Positions 11,801 to 25,354 of a stretch of 64,000 nucleotides of DNA are shown piece after piece. The stretch comes from Cheilinus undulatus (lineage: Eukaryota > Chordata > Actinopteri > Labriformes > Labridae). The notes under the pieces are model-generated. The model was not told the origin of the DNA, made no database searches, and saw only the letters and a program-made list of their open reading frames with translations. Location: positions 17,795,667 to 17,859,666 of the forward strand of contig NC_054884.1 of the NCBI RefSeq assembly GCF_018320785.1, read 5' to 3'. Each line of letters opens with the position of its first letter. The stretch's first letter is position 1. The translations under genes and the position numbers were made by a program.

Positions 11801-14800
11801 TCCCCCCATAGTTGATGGAGCCCTCTTCCAGAAAGACAAGAAGAATCTCAGGATCAATACTTCAGGTTCAGATCACAAACAAATGGATGTTATCTGTATG
11901 AAAGTAGGTTGCTTAATGATAGTTTCATGATGTTATTATGTTGCTTAGGATCAAGCTATAGTGTGTGTGATTGATGGGCACAGAGGCAGAGGTCAGCACC
12001 TGAACTCCAGTTACTTGGATTTGCCACATCCTGTCTCATCCTTCAGGGGAAGGAGAGGAGAACCAAGAGGATCGTACTCCAGGAGACAGTTTGGTCTCAG
12101 AGCCCACAATCAGGTGGAAAAACTCAATTTACAAGACAATTGTTTCTTTTAATGAATGCAGGACATTTTAAGCCTTTAGCTTTTTAGATGTCTTTCTTGG
12201 AGTGGGAAGGGATGCTGTTACTGACTTGTTTTATGTTCATTAAAGCTAATCAAAATCTAAACCAAACATGTTAAAAAAGGGCTCGGATGCTGGCAGTGAA
12301 ATTGGCAAGTTACTGCACCCAGCCAAGCACTAGTCCTTTAGGAAACTATTACCCAGGTTTGTATTCTGAGGATTAACCCTAAACCTTTGGTGTATTTCTG
12401 GTTACTGGGTTAAAAAGATTTTTTAGACATGCTAATGGGTGCATTTTGCAACCTCTTATTGAGCCATTGAAGCATTTACCCCTGTTTCTAGTCTCGGTTC
12501 AGCTCAGCTTAAGGTTGCTCTATCCAGGTCCGTCATTGGTGTGGTGTGTTATCCATCTTATTGACTTCTTTTGCAAGCAAGTTTAAGTATGTTTCCCTTA
12601 GAAACACAGCATGATCATTTCCCCACTTAAATCTTTGTCTCGCAGATGCATGAAACTTTGGCACCAGGATCACCCATCTTCTCACGCCAGCCACTAACCC
12701 CACGGCAACATTACAACCAGGTTTCATTCATAGATCTGTTATTATAAAGACTTATCACAACTCAGCTAATCTTGTAGTATGTCTAGTTACAAAACTATTG
12801 TAAATGCACTTGTCTGTCAGGGCTCTTGAGTTTTTTCCTTTTGTGTTTGTTGAATCAGACGGCGGGTTACATGTTTCCCTCGAACCGTCCCTGCCCCTCC
12901 ACACCTCAGTCTTTGCCTTCTAAGATGATGCAACTTCGCTTCGGTGCCAACTCACCAAGGCCGTCACCCTTTTACAGCCCCTCGTCTAACTCAGTGCAGC
13001 ATTTCAGGTGTGCAAACAATCTTGAGCATTACACCAATGTTTGGCTGACACATGTATTTATTTAACATTTATTGAACATGAAGCCACAGTAACATTGATG
13101 CCATGACATTTAATAATGCACAGGTCCCAGATGCACTGCTGTAAGTGTTTATGACAGGCTGCTAATGTTCAACCCCTGACCACTGGAGGCCTTAGAGGTT
13201 AAAGACAGAAATAAAGGAAAATGAGGAAGGAACAAAGATGCCAAAAGAACATCCAACATTTTCAAATGCAGTGAAGTTTAGAGATTCAACACAGATAAAA
13301 TACAGTTAAAATAAAGTAAAATAAAAGGCTGTACTGGAGACAGTTTCTCTAGATCAGCAGACACAGGGGGACAGCCTTGATTTAGTAACTTGAAAATTGT
13401 GCTGCATTTTCAGCTCAATGGTTGGCCATTCCAGAGTTTTGCCCCGATAAAAAGGTGCACACATTTAAAAATCAGCTTAAGATTGCTGTAGCTAATGAAG
13501 CTTTCAAAGCTAAGCATGTTGTGTTTCTCTAATACAAGACATTGGTGCCATCGTACAGGGTTTTTGTCCATGATTTTCATTGCTTGGTTATGTAATTATG
13601 TGATTGGTTTTAAAGTTTTTTGTGAGACTTGGGACCAAGAAATAAGTCAGCATGACAGATGTGAAATGATCATAGCATGAATATTGAGCTGGGCTGTATT
13701 TGATGAAAGATTCACTCTCTTAAATCAGATTTTACTTTTGTGCAAACATGATTTACTTGACTTTCAAATTGCAGATGTGAGTCTAGAAGGAATCCTAGGT
13801 ATTTAATGTCTTCAACCACTTTAAAGGGCTCATTTGTAAGTGGAGATTGAGTATCGAAGACTTGGCTGTCAGGTCTTTTAAGTGCATTAACTTTTTCATT
13901 AACTGTATTTCTTAAAATCCCATCCATTAAAGTCCCTGTAAAGAGAAATCAAAAATTTGTGTCTTCACACTCCAGATATATTGGGATAAGGTTGCTGTGT
14001 TGCATGTGAAAACACTGGAATCTATATATGCCTCGATTTTGGATTTAGACCATTAGAAAGTTGTTCACCTCTTTTATAGCTTAGTTTCATTTGAGCAGGG
14101 AAAATTGAGGAGCCCAAGACGTCACCAAAGAGATTACCCCACCGACCTAACACTACGGTTTAAAATCACAGAGCTATTCATCTCAGTACAGTCTGTTGTT
14201 AGCTGATGTCACTGCTTTCATTAAAAGTTAACCGTCAACTACATGCTGTTTTTTGTTCAATGTGATGTAAATTTCCCAAATCTATCAGACACAGTGGCCT
14301 ATGGGTTATTAAAAGCATCAGATTTGTGCCAGAACACAGTAAACGTAATCCTCAACTTTGTCTCTCTGCTCTGGCACAGAGCCAGTGCTCTGACTGTGGC
14401 TCACCATAAGGTCAAAGGACAGGCTAATTGCTGGAGTGCTGGTCTATGGCCTAGTCTCAGTGTCCACACTCAGACACTCACTGACTTTAAGGCACATTCC
14501 TGCTAAGTATGTGAGGTCTTAGGGCTGTCCCACTGTCAACACTTGGTGTGAGGAAATTACCCATCATCCACAGTATTGTTACGTAAGTTGGATTCCCTGG
14601 GCAAGTCTGCTAGCAAATGCTATAATAGGGAAAAGAAAAGAGAGCAGTGATAAACAGAAAAAAATGAAGGGTGCAATCAGTTTTGACACTGCAAAAAAAA
14701 ACCAGCCTTCATCCTCTGAGGAAATAGGCCTGTACTTCATTAGACAAAAGATGCAGCCATGTGTCCCACACACTGGTTTGATGTGAACTGGAATACTTAA

Positions 14801-17800
14801 AGAAAAAAAGGATAAGAAATTAAGTGAAGTTATTGGATCTAGCCAGCATGAAAAGACAAATATAAGTTTATAAAGGCAATACTTTCAATGAAATGACACG
14901 AGTAAAAAAATGTTGCTAAAGAAAAACAAAACAAAAAAAACACTCATACTGAGAAGATGTCGCTTATTCTGAGTTTTAGATTAAAATTTAAAGACATCTG
15001 GGTTGGTTGAAGCACCCAACTTTTACGAATGATAACATTAGTATAGTTTTTATAAGGTGCCAGTTAATGATTGAAATCAGTCTTTTGTGTCAAAGGTATG
15101 CCTTAAATGTTTAGTAATGTGATCCACAGGTTACCTGGTCCTGTCACCCAGCTCCACCCCCAACATAAACGACTCCTCAGCCAAAAACAGCGTGTATTCC
15201 AAAGGTTGGTACTACATTATTCAGTGCCTCCAAATATGTTTTTATCATATCCAATATTGCACTCATAAGAGGTTATTTCTGAGGGAAAAATCTGTCTGTA
15301 GAAAATCAGAGGGCTGGGATCCTTACTGTAACCTCATGACAGCCAAAGAGAAGGAATGGATCACCAGGCTGCAGATGATCCAGCTGCAGAGTGAGAATCC
15401 ATACCTGGAGGACTACTATTACCAGGTAGGAAATCTTTGCTCTTTCTCCACCACTCCTTTTATGCCTTCATCCTCATCACTATTTCCTATATCAGGGAAG
15501 CCACTTCTATAATGACATAACTGAGTGTTTTACTGACAGTGTCTTTGACCTTTTTTCACAGGAATACTATCGGCGGATAGAGGCCAAGATGGCAGAGGAA
15601 GAGCTGGGCATCAGGGGCAAAAGGGAGCCACTAAAGCTCACCACACCTTACATCACGAAAACGGACTCCTACACTCCAGGTCATTTTTGAAAAATTTTAA
15701 TGTTGGACCAAATAGTCATGTTTTTGGTGGTGTGTTTGCTTTGTTAGTGAGAGATGGAAATGGTGCTGTTAATTTAGTTTTCCTGTTTAAAACTTTGCAA
15801 TTTTTTAAAGTGGCAGCAAGACAGTTTATTTTATTTTGTTTGTTACCCTTATTTTTTCATTCCCCCAATGTTTTGTGAATCTAAACTAAGTTTTGATATG
15901 AAGCGGTAGTACAAAGTTTAGCTATTGCATTTGCAGTAAAGCTTAAATGATTCACCTTTTTTCTTCCTTGTGTGAATCTTTCTTCTCCAGTGGTGCACAT
16001 AGAAGGCTCTTTGGGTCAGGTTGCTGTGTCCACGTGTTACTCTCCTCGACGCGCCATCGGTGCAGTTCATGCCATCCAAGCTCAAGGCCCACTCGAGGTA
16101 CTTGTATGTGTTTGAAACAACTTCTGAAGTCTTAGAAGCAATATAAACTCTCATCACTTACACTGACCCTTATTTTGATTTTAAAGGAGCAAAAAGACAT
16201 GAGGCAGCAGCGGTTAGAGGTCCTCAGCAAAATAGAAAAGGTATCTGCTCGATACTCCTTTTGAAACAGTCAGGGGGTCTTTCAATAATCTTTTCTAATA
16301 CTGCCATATCTGATCCTGTCTGCAGTTATTTGTAGTTCTGTTGGAGGTGGAGGAGACAGAAAGGATGAAAACCACGGTGTTGTCTGAAGCAGAAGAAAGG
16401 AAGCTGATGGAAAAGACTCAAAGGAAAGTGGAGCACATCTACTCCCAGCTGCAACACCACAATCCCCGGTGAGATACACACGACAGATATGAACAACAAG
16501 TGATGCCTTAATAGTACTTAAAGAGAAGTGATTAATTTTAATTTTTCTTGTTTCTGACTGGTGAATTTGACCACTGACTGTGTGAAAATGTGTTCATGTA
16601 GAGATTCAGGAGGAGAGTTTCTTCCTTTCCTGCTAGTCTCAAAAGGCAAAAGGCTTCTCGCACGTCTGCTTCCGTTCCTAAAACATGATACTGCACTGAA
16701 GATCCTGTGCATCGTGACTTCCAACCTGCCGACACTGATGAGCAGAGATACAGAAGAGGTAGTTTGGCAGAATAAAAGATACTCAACTGCAAAAAATAAC
16801 TTTTAAAACTTGTCTAAAATAAAAAAATGGATGACATTTATTGTGACTACTCTGATCGTTGGCTTTTTCCCTCTTTTCAGGCCCTTCCTGTTCTTTACCC
16901 ACCTCTTCGTAACGTCATCGGAGGTCTGACATTCAGTCAGCTGATCGGCGTCCTCAAAGATCTGACATCATCTGAGTCTCTGACCACGTATGAGTCTCTC
17001 ACGCTGGCATGTCAGAACAAGGTCTGCACTTGTCGTCACATTTTATGCCCTATTCGCACCGGACTAGTATTATGGGACCTCCAGTAATTTGTAAAAATAG
17101 CACAGGATGTCTGTGTTTTTAATCTGATATGAATCGACCATTTTGCAGAGTAAAAATTCAAGGGTAAATTACCTACCATATTTCAGTGCACACACAGACG
17201 TCCAGAGGTTATATTATCCTATATGAATCAGCATCTCTTTAATTTAGGGTGGTAATTATGTTTTTTACAGTCTGTGTTGCTTTTTCTGCTAAAATATAAA
17301 TGTATAGAGGCTATGCAGGAGATTGTTAATAAACTTTTGACACATATGGGTTATAAATAGTGATTCTATTTTAGTTGATTTCAGCTTATGCTTCAGATAA
17401 GCACAGGTGACTTATGAGACCTAGATTCATAATGGGAGAGATGGGAAGGTTGTTCACTAGTTTATTGGTAGTGGACAGATTGCTATAGATCTAAAACGGT
17501 TAAAAAGGAAAGGAAAAACAAATATGCACATGTTGTCTTTTGGAAACTGGTTAAAAATATGTAGGCACATGAAGAAAACGTCACCTACAGAACACAATGT
17601 GCACAATATTGCATTTTTTTTGTGTGAACTTTAGAAATACAAATTCAGTGTTTTATGGCTGCAGCCATGCTGCAAACCTTCAGTTTTCTTTCAAAAATGT
17701 CTAAATTCTAGTGCATTACAGACGTTGCTTATCATGTGCAAATGCACCATAACAAACACTGATGTCAGGAGATAATTCACAAATTATCAGAGGTCAACAG

Positions 17801-18617
17801 GTAATACTAGTCCTGTGTGAAAAGTACTCTAGATTATAGTTTTGTCAGGGTCTTTTTGTATTTGTTTTTCCTTTCAGTTTGGACTGTCGTTACTGTACGC
17901 CCTCCTGTCCCAGGGAGAGAAGCTGCTGTCTTCAGGTGTCCCTCTGGAGCCCAGCATCGGTGACTTTGAGACCTGGTGGGGAATATGAACCTGGTGTGTC
18001 GTGATCTGGAGAATTTTTATCATTGTCATTATGCTTTGACCCCAGTGTTGATTCCTTCTTTTAGGACTGACACAATATTCCAGGTGGCAGGGCAGCTGTC
18101 CCAGTGTTCTCTGGTAGAGCCACTCCTCTTGCCCTCAAACCTGCTGACGCTCTTCTGTCGTTATCTGGACAAACGCACTGTTCATCAGCTGAAAAGCAAC
18201 ATGGAGTAAGTCACATTTTTCAGTGTAACTTTACATGTAAAGGGGATTCTCTGTCTTTCTTTGGTCATAGACCAAAATAACAACCAAATGTCTTTGTTCA
18301 GATCTGCAACTGGATTCCTGGCTCTCCCATCTTAACATGGACCAAAGCTTAAAAGATGTTTAGGTAATGACGCTCAGGTTGTGGTGAGCAAATGAAGGCA
18401 AGGAGCCTAAAAAAAAAACTCCTCCCTGTTTATTATGTCAGAAGAAATGTAATGTACTCTCTGATTGTTTTCTTATTTTTCCTCCCTCCCTCGTCCCTTC
18501 ACATTTTTGCACACTTTGACTGTTTCCCTTTTTATTTCCTTTATCTGATCTTTTACTCTCCTCCCTTTGGTCTCCAGTAAGTTACATCAACTCAAACTTG
18601 GAAAAACAACCCTATGA
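5835..18617 (+). CDS. patl2: PAT1 homolog 2 (Pat1-family RNA-binding protein)
   Basis: Pat1-family protein acting in mRNA repression and decay; vertebrate PATL2 is an oocyte translational repressor. Coding exons: 5835-5858, 8036-8189, 11290-11573, 11662-11724, 11812-11865, 11949-12113, 12646-12720, 12859-13007, 15130-15204, 15302-15425, 15562-15679, 15991-16097, 16187-16240, 16326-16468, 16602-16758, 16881-17021, 17878-17975, 18065-18205, 18578-18617. The frame stays open for 721 codons; human PATL2 has 543. An acidic N-terminal motif ([15 protein letters not shown]) resembles Pat1 N termini, followed by a Pro-rich/RGRGPRRGG segment. The C-terminal half carries [35 protein letters not shown] and [14 protein letters not shown], which fit PATL2 better than PATL1. 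Least certain are the start of 11949-12113 and the last exon: an in-frame TAA at 18207 would end the protein 12 codons sooner if the GTAAGT donor at 18206 is not used. Confidence 0.9.
6672..7591 (+). mobile_element. Decayed Tc1-like DNA transposon in patl2 intron 1
   Basis: Imperfect terminal inverted repeats: GTGCCACATTTGT at 6692-6704 pairs with ACAAATGTGGCAC at 7560-7572, and similarity continues outwards to about 6672 and 7591. Inside are transposase remnants in shifted frames: a DESRF motif near 6897, then [26 protein letters not shown] and SILQDDD (6990-7165), and a C-terminal scrap near 7280. The N-terminal DNA-binding half is missing, and stops and frameshifts are present, so it is non-autonomous. 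Confidence 0.85.
9195..10732 (+). mobile_element. 5'-truncated LINE-2-like non-LTR retrotransposon
   Basis: Lies in patl2 intron 2. Broken reverse transcriptase reading: a first block resembling LSAAFDTVNH near 9225, the catalytic YADD at 9492-9503, and a long C-terminal piece (9939-10334) containing [17 protein letters not shown] and WNELPNSIR. Several in-frame stops and frameshifts lie between. The 3' end has a conserved tail, TAGATAAAAGCGTCTGCTAA near 10690, followed by an ACATTGTA tandem typical of teleost L2/V-SINE tails. The 5' start is approximate. Confidence 0.85.
11035..11142 (+). repeat. Isolated end of a fish DNA transposon
   Basis: The stretch from about 'cacctgtggcaacaggtctg' to 'gtccatatagtgta' resembles, from memory, the terminal part of a common teleost Tc1-like/MITE family. 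No partner end was found nearby. Confidence 0.4.
13360..13930 (-). mobile_element. Non-LTR retrotransposon fragment (RT C terminus), antisense
   Basis: On the minus strand, an open stretch at 13927-13712 reads like the end of a fish LINE reverse transcriptase ([20 protein letters not shown], then NHVCTKV). Further along the same strand, to about 13380, there are pieces resembling the usual C terminus (PVRWHQ, LSFESFI, IFKCVH), broken by stops. It sits in the patl2 intron 13008-15129. Confidence 0.65.
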
Positions 18618-19117
18618 AACATTTCTTTGCTGTCATGTTGTGAGATTTCTGTTTACAGAGTTTATAAAATTTCATTAACATATAGAAAGAGCATCTTTAA
18701 TTTCAAAGCTTTGACCAAACAACTTTAAATTTGTTTTCAGATTACCTTTTATATCCTGTTACATTTAGGAAAAGAAGCTTCACTTACTGAGATCATGTTT
18801 GTTCAGATGTTGGTGACTAGATTGAGGATTGTATAGTTGTTTATGATTGTACAGCTGATTATATATGTTCATCATAATGATAGTAATGATGATTATCAAG
18901 GAAATTGTCATGGCATGGTCCATCAACAAAAGCCATGCAGTTTTGTGTTTTTTGTAAAGACAAATGTTATGTATACATGTGTGATGATACTAAATATGAT
19001 GTATTTGGTGTAATTTTTCATCTTAGATGTTTCAGTTGTAAAATATATTTTATTTATTGTATTAATTTGGAAACAGGAATACTTTAAATAGCACCCTTCC
19101 AGAGCACTTGCAACACA

Positions 19118-19123
19118 AATAAA
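19118..19123 (+). terminator. patl2: Poly(A) signal of patl2
   Basis: AATAAA followed directly by an A-run, about 500 nt after the last coding exon. Confidence 0.55.
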
Positions 19124-19124
19124 A

Positions 19125-22100
19125 AAAAAAGCGTTGAAAATCCTTAAAGTGTGCAGAAGATGCATCTATACAGGCGAGTTTTATGAATCATGACTTAGTA
19201 ATTGTGAGTCACATGTTTCTTGTGCTGCAGTTTTAACCTCAGTATTGATAATCTGTAATATTGGTAAAGTGCTGGAGATGATCGTTTCTCAGTCGTTGCA
19301 TTGTTTTGATCTTGTTTCCATTTACTTACACAACAGTGGGATCTTTACAAAAGTAGAGCAAATGTCACGTACAAAAACTTAAATTTAGACAGACATTTAA
19401 ATAAAGAAATCATGCAGGCATTTTATGTTATAAATTAGCCTTTGGTTTTGACATGCATGTCAAATCAAGAGAAGCAAAGTGAGTAGAGATGTTTTTAACT
19501 AAAGAGATTAAAACAAGTTAATAAGCATGAAAACACCAGTGGGAGTATTCCTGAAGGGAGGAAGTGGCAGCCAATTAATGTGACGAGACTTAACAGCCAG
19601 TAAAAGACATTTATATTCGGAGCAGAACTCTGAAATAAGGAAAGAACTGATCAGAGATTGAAACACAAACATGAAAGGTCTGGACAAGGATAGAAATATA
19701 GTGCATCAATCAATTCAACTTTTTCTTTTTGCTTTGGGATGTATGGATTTCTTTTTAACTACAGCTATTATTTCACTTTGGTGGTCATCTTTATTAAACC
19801 CTTTGACATGTTAAAAATGAACAGGGATGTACACTGTACACCTAATGTAAGCCATGGACTTTCTTTTAAAGGAATCTTGTTGGTCTGGTCTTGGTTTCCT
19901 CTTTTTAAATTGTTCTCAGGAGTTTTTGTGTCATGACAGAAAATTAACTTGAGGTTTCTTCATGCTTTAGTTGATAAATCATCTCACTTCTTCCACTGTG
20001 CTCCCAGCTGTCAGTGTAGGTTTGTTTGCATCACGGTTAAAGCAATGTCTCAGAGGGAAGTCGTCATTCCTGAGCTGGCAGAGTCCACTGGCTCTGAGCC
20101 AAACACTGGGTCACATCTTAGTTGGTTGGCTGGCCTGGGACGCTCCACACATCAGGAGGAGTATACACGGCAGCCTTTGCTGTTTGTAGACTGATGGTCT
20201 TTATTGAACAGTGATTTTACTGAAGGTGGAAGGGTTTCTTTGTTGTTTTTTTTCTATTACACAGAGTCGCTTTTTTCATCCTAAGCACCACCACTGCAAA
20301 CCACCACAGCAGATTTAGCATTTAGTATTTGACATGATGCAATTTGGTTTAAAGAGACTTTTCAGTGGCTTTTTTGTGTTTCTTAGAAATTAGACTTTGC
20401 GTCTCAGTGGGGATATGTCATTCTTTACCTACTGAATGGTTGGACAACCTTAATGCACTGATATGAAGTCTAGGCAGAGTACCAACTAGAAACAGGCCTT
20501 AATAACTCACTGAGAACTGGGCTATTTTCAGTCTCCTTTTTGGTCAAAATTTTAAAAATAGTTGAAGATGGGGTTGTGATTATTCATATTTTGGTGGCCA
20601 AATTTTGCTCAAAAAGAGACACTTAAAATTGCACTAAGTGATCTAAGTTGGTTCAATGTTTCATCCAGAAATAGCATTTTAAATCTAGCCTAGACTTCAC
20701 CTTTAAAATTAGGCTGTTTGTAGTCTTCCGTGTTGGTCCAGATTCAGTGAAAATTGGGCCTTTTTTTTTGTTCTTTTGGGGACAAAATTTAGCCAGTTAA
20801 TATTAACCTATCAAACACAAATTCCTTACCTTTTGTGCCATTTTTTTGTCTAAAATCTGACTGTTTAGTTGGCTTTGTGATTTCAACTTTATCCCAAACA
20901 CAGTCTGTTTTTATAAAAATCCTCCTGATGCTGTGTTCATGCTACAGTGCTGACCGTCATTAAAGGGTGTCAATGTGGTTTTGTTCTGCCAAGATGTTTA
21001 GATTTTTTTATTTCTGGCTTTTACCACATGACTCTTTAAAGGTTTACTAAAGACACCTTAGGCTATCCAGTTAGCACAGATGTTTGCCTTATTTACAGTT
21101 ACAAGCCGTAAATGGTATTTGTCAGTTAACAGGCATGCCAGCTACTCTGTGCGGCTTTACTTTGACTTCTAGCTTAAGATAAATGTTAAGTACCCCAGTG
21201 GTGTCAAATCTCATGGCAATCAATTCTGATTTATCCTCTGAGGACCATGAGTGTATGTACATATTTCAGCATGGATGAAAGTGGTCAAATTTGTGTTTTA
21301 ACTCTATAAATAGGTTCACTGAGACTAAGTGGTTCTTTTGTGGACATAAAAGAGTGAGAAATGGACAGTTTACACATCAGAGGGTTATGTTTCTTAGACT
21401 TTTGACTGCCTGTAAGAAGATACTCTACTCTAAAGACCTTTTCGGAATTATAAACTGAGTTTCCAAAACTAACAGATCAAACAGGAAATCCTCGGGCACA
21501 TCTGTAAGCAGGTGGTGAGTAGTCAGACTGATGGTTTGTCAGCAGAGATGGCGAGAGTGTTTGTTGAGAAGCCAAGTATGTGAGAGGTCTGAGTGGGCTG
21601 TGGGGTGAGACGTTAACCCCTCCTCGACCCCATAAGAAGAGGATTTGGACTTAAAGTGAGGAATCTATGTGAAAGGTGAGATATATTTCTCTTTTTACTC
21701 ACTTTCCCCCCTTTGAATACACATTGGGCTGTTCTCACTAACTAGTCTATATGTGTTGTCTGTGTGTAGGCTGTAACCATGGAAACTTGATGGACTTAAT
21801 GAGGCGTGAGCAGACGATGAAGCTTCCCGACAGTTTCCATCTTCTCTGTTTTTAAACTGCCTTCTCTGCATGTTAAGGTGATGACGGTAAGTCCATTGAC
21901 AAAAGTTTGGACACCACAGGTTTCATGTTAGGTGAGCATAATGATAATACCCGCGTACATAAACATATTAAAATGTTACGGTATTTCAAAAAACAGCTTT
22001 AAGAACCAGAAACTGGACTAAACTTGTACTTAGCATGCACAGTTTGTTTTGGTTTTGTGTTTTGTCATTAAGATGATTAATGTAACTTCTGAGTGATGCT

Positions 22101-22780
22101 AATGTTTAGCTTAGCATCTCTGCAGTGTGTGTTTCCATGGGTGGACTGTTCAGATGAGTTTCTTTTCAGGTTATTTTAGTTATTTTTACATGTTTTGTTT
22201 GTCTGTTGCATTTATGTATTTTAAAGAGCAATTTACTCTCAGTGTGAGTTAGCCAACATCATCATGGTCAGTCACCTCCCTGCATTAAACAAAGTGTTAT
22301 TCATATTTTAATTTTTCATAAGAAATAAGAAATGCAAAGATAAAAATTGTAGATGTTGGACACTGAAATGTCAACACTGATAAATTAAAACTCCCATGTA
22401 ACATAAATGATTCTTACATTACTGTAGACATTTCTATCAGTTTTACAAAGCTGCAGATATTCTTGATTTTTATAGCTGTAATGTTTCTTGTCATGTCGGC
22501 CACCATGTCAGGCACGTTTGCCAACTGTGCATCCTGTCACCCAAATACCTCCCACTGCCCAGCCCCACTCACCTCAGTTGCTAATGCTTGTTTCCATTCA
22601 GCTTGGCGGTCGGATGTTGGCGCTTAGAGTGACGTTACCGCCGAGTCTACTCAAATAAAAGTAAAAAGTATTTAATGTATCGTTTACTTCCAGTACTGAG
22701 TAGCTGCTGAGGAGTTTTACAGTCAATTAAAGTTAAATTGAACACTTCAATGGTGTCTACTGCTCCACATATTACACACA
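19125..22780. other. Intergenic, no gene recognised
   Basis: AT-rich, with many stops in all frames and only short chance ORFs. No splice-flanked coding segment resembling a known family was found. The stretch 20040-20190 is more GC-rich and open in two frames, but I recognise nothing in it. Confidence 0.5.
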
Positions 22781-24207
<1,427 letters not shown>

Positions 24208-25165
24208 GTTACCTAAATTTTTTACTATACTATGAAGGAGCTGGACCTGGACACAATGAGATGTAATGGAGGTAGCTGGGGGGGAGGACAACAGATTTTA
24301 AAATATGACAGCAGCAGGATAATTGCATCGGGAGAGATTGTAGCAGAATGGGGCTGGCTCAGAACTGAGTAGACGTCCATACCAGCTGATTTCTAGAGCA
24401 GGAAAAGGAAGACGCATGAATGAGTGATTATTAATGACTGAAAGGATGAATGGAAATGAACTGGTCTTCCCGCTTGAAGCTAAACTTCTGTTTATTGTAC
24501 CTAAATGTTATCCTTTCGTCTTTTCACAGTCAAACATTTTACAAATTGACTTTTCACCAGAAAGCAGGAAACACTTACTCTGTGACTGTAGTTAAAGACT
24601 TGAAAAGCAACAGCTTAGAAATGATCATTACTGTCGCTGATGGTCTTGTTCAGTTTTATGGACCATTTGGTGGCAATAGTGTTAATTCCAGTCTGTTTCA
24701 TTGTCTCTAAGAAACTCCTCACAGGAGCTGAGAGTTAACGCTTTAAGTTATCTGCAGCTATTTTCAACCTATTTTTCTTTCATATGATGTATTTCTTACT
24801 CTTCTGTTCTTGGCTTCTTTTACACTGTTTTCTGTTTTTTTTCTTTTCTTTTGCATTTCTTGATTGATGAAAATAAAAGAACAAAAAACAATGACAGAAA
24901 ACTCCTTGTCTGAAAACATTACAAAGATTGCTTCTTATAAGAGAAAATAAAGTAATTAAGAAATTGTTAGAATGTACGATCAGATCCTGTTAAACTGTCT
25001 GGAGCTCATCAGTCAGTGTCCGCTCTGATGACCCCCTCTCTTTGCCCCCCTTTCTCTCTCTTAAGTGTTAATGTGCTTTAAGTGACCAATTATTTAGTTA
25101 GTGTGTGTATTCCCCTGCTGTGGGGGAGGGTCTGCACAACAGGAGCATCTATACGCCCCCAGACC
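24208..25165. other. Intergenic upstream of the calymmin-like gene
   Basis: No coding exon is recognised. The last 150 nt are pyrimidine-rich and likely belong to the proximal promoter of the next gene. Confidence 0.5.
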
Positions 25166-25171
25166 AGAGTG

Positions 25172-25178
25172 TATAAGA
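25172..25178 (+). promoter_or_regulatory. Putative TATA box of the calymmin-like gene
   Basis: TATAAGA lies 116 nt upstream of the start codon, in the position expected for a TATA-driven, tissue-specific gene with a short 5' UTR. Supported by position and motif only. Confidence 0.5.
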
Positions 25179-25287
25179 GACCCTCACAATCAGTGCATGT
25201 AACACACATCAGCTTCACCTTCCACATCCCCACTCTCCTTCTGGGGTTTGACACTTTTTGGGCTTTTTTTCCCCCTTCAGGTCCACC

Positions 25288-25354
25288 ATGTTGGGACGGA
25301 TACTTCTTCAGGGGACGATGGTCCTTTGGCTGGTGCAGACGACACACACAACGG
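25288..25354 (+). CDS. cmn: Calymmin-like exon 1: signal peptide
   Basis: Encodes MLGRILLQGTMVLWLVQTTH plus two residues and one base (67 nt): a short basic start, a hydrophobic stretch and a polar end, as in a signal peptide. The donor is CGG|GTGAGT. Ending in phase 1, it can join any downstream cassette. Confidence 0.8.

Noticed and set aside
24450-24710. 86-residue open frame in the intergenic region
   Set aside because: AT-rich, no splice context, no recognisable domain; expected by chance.
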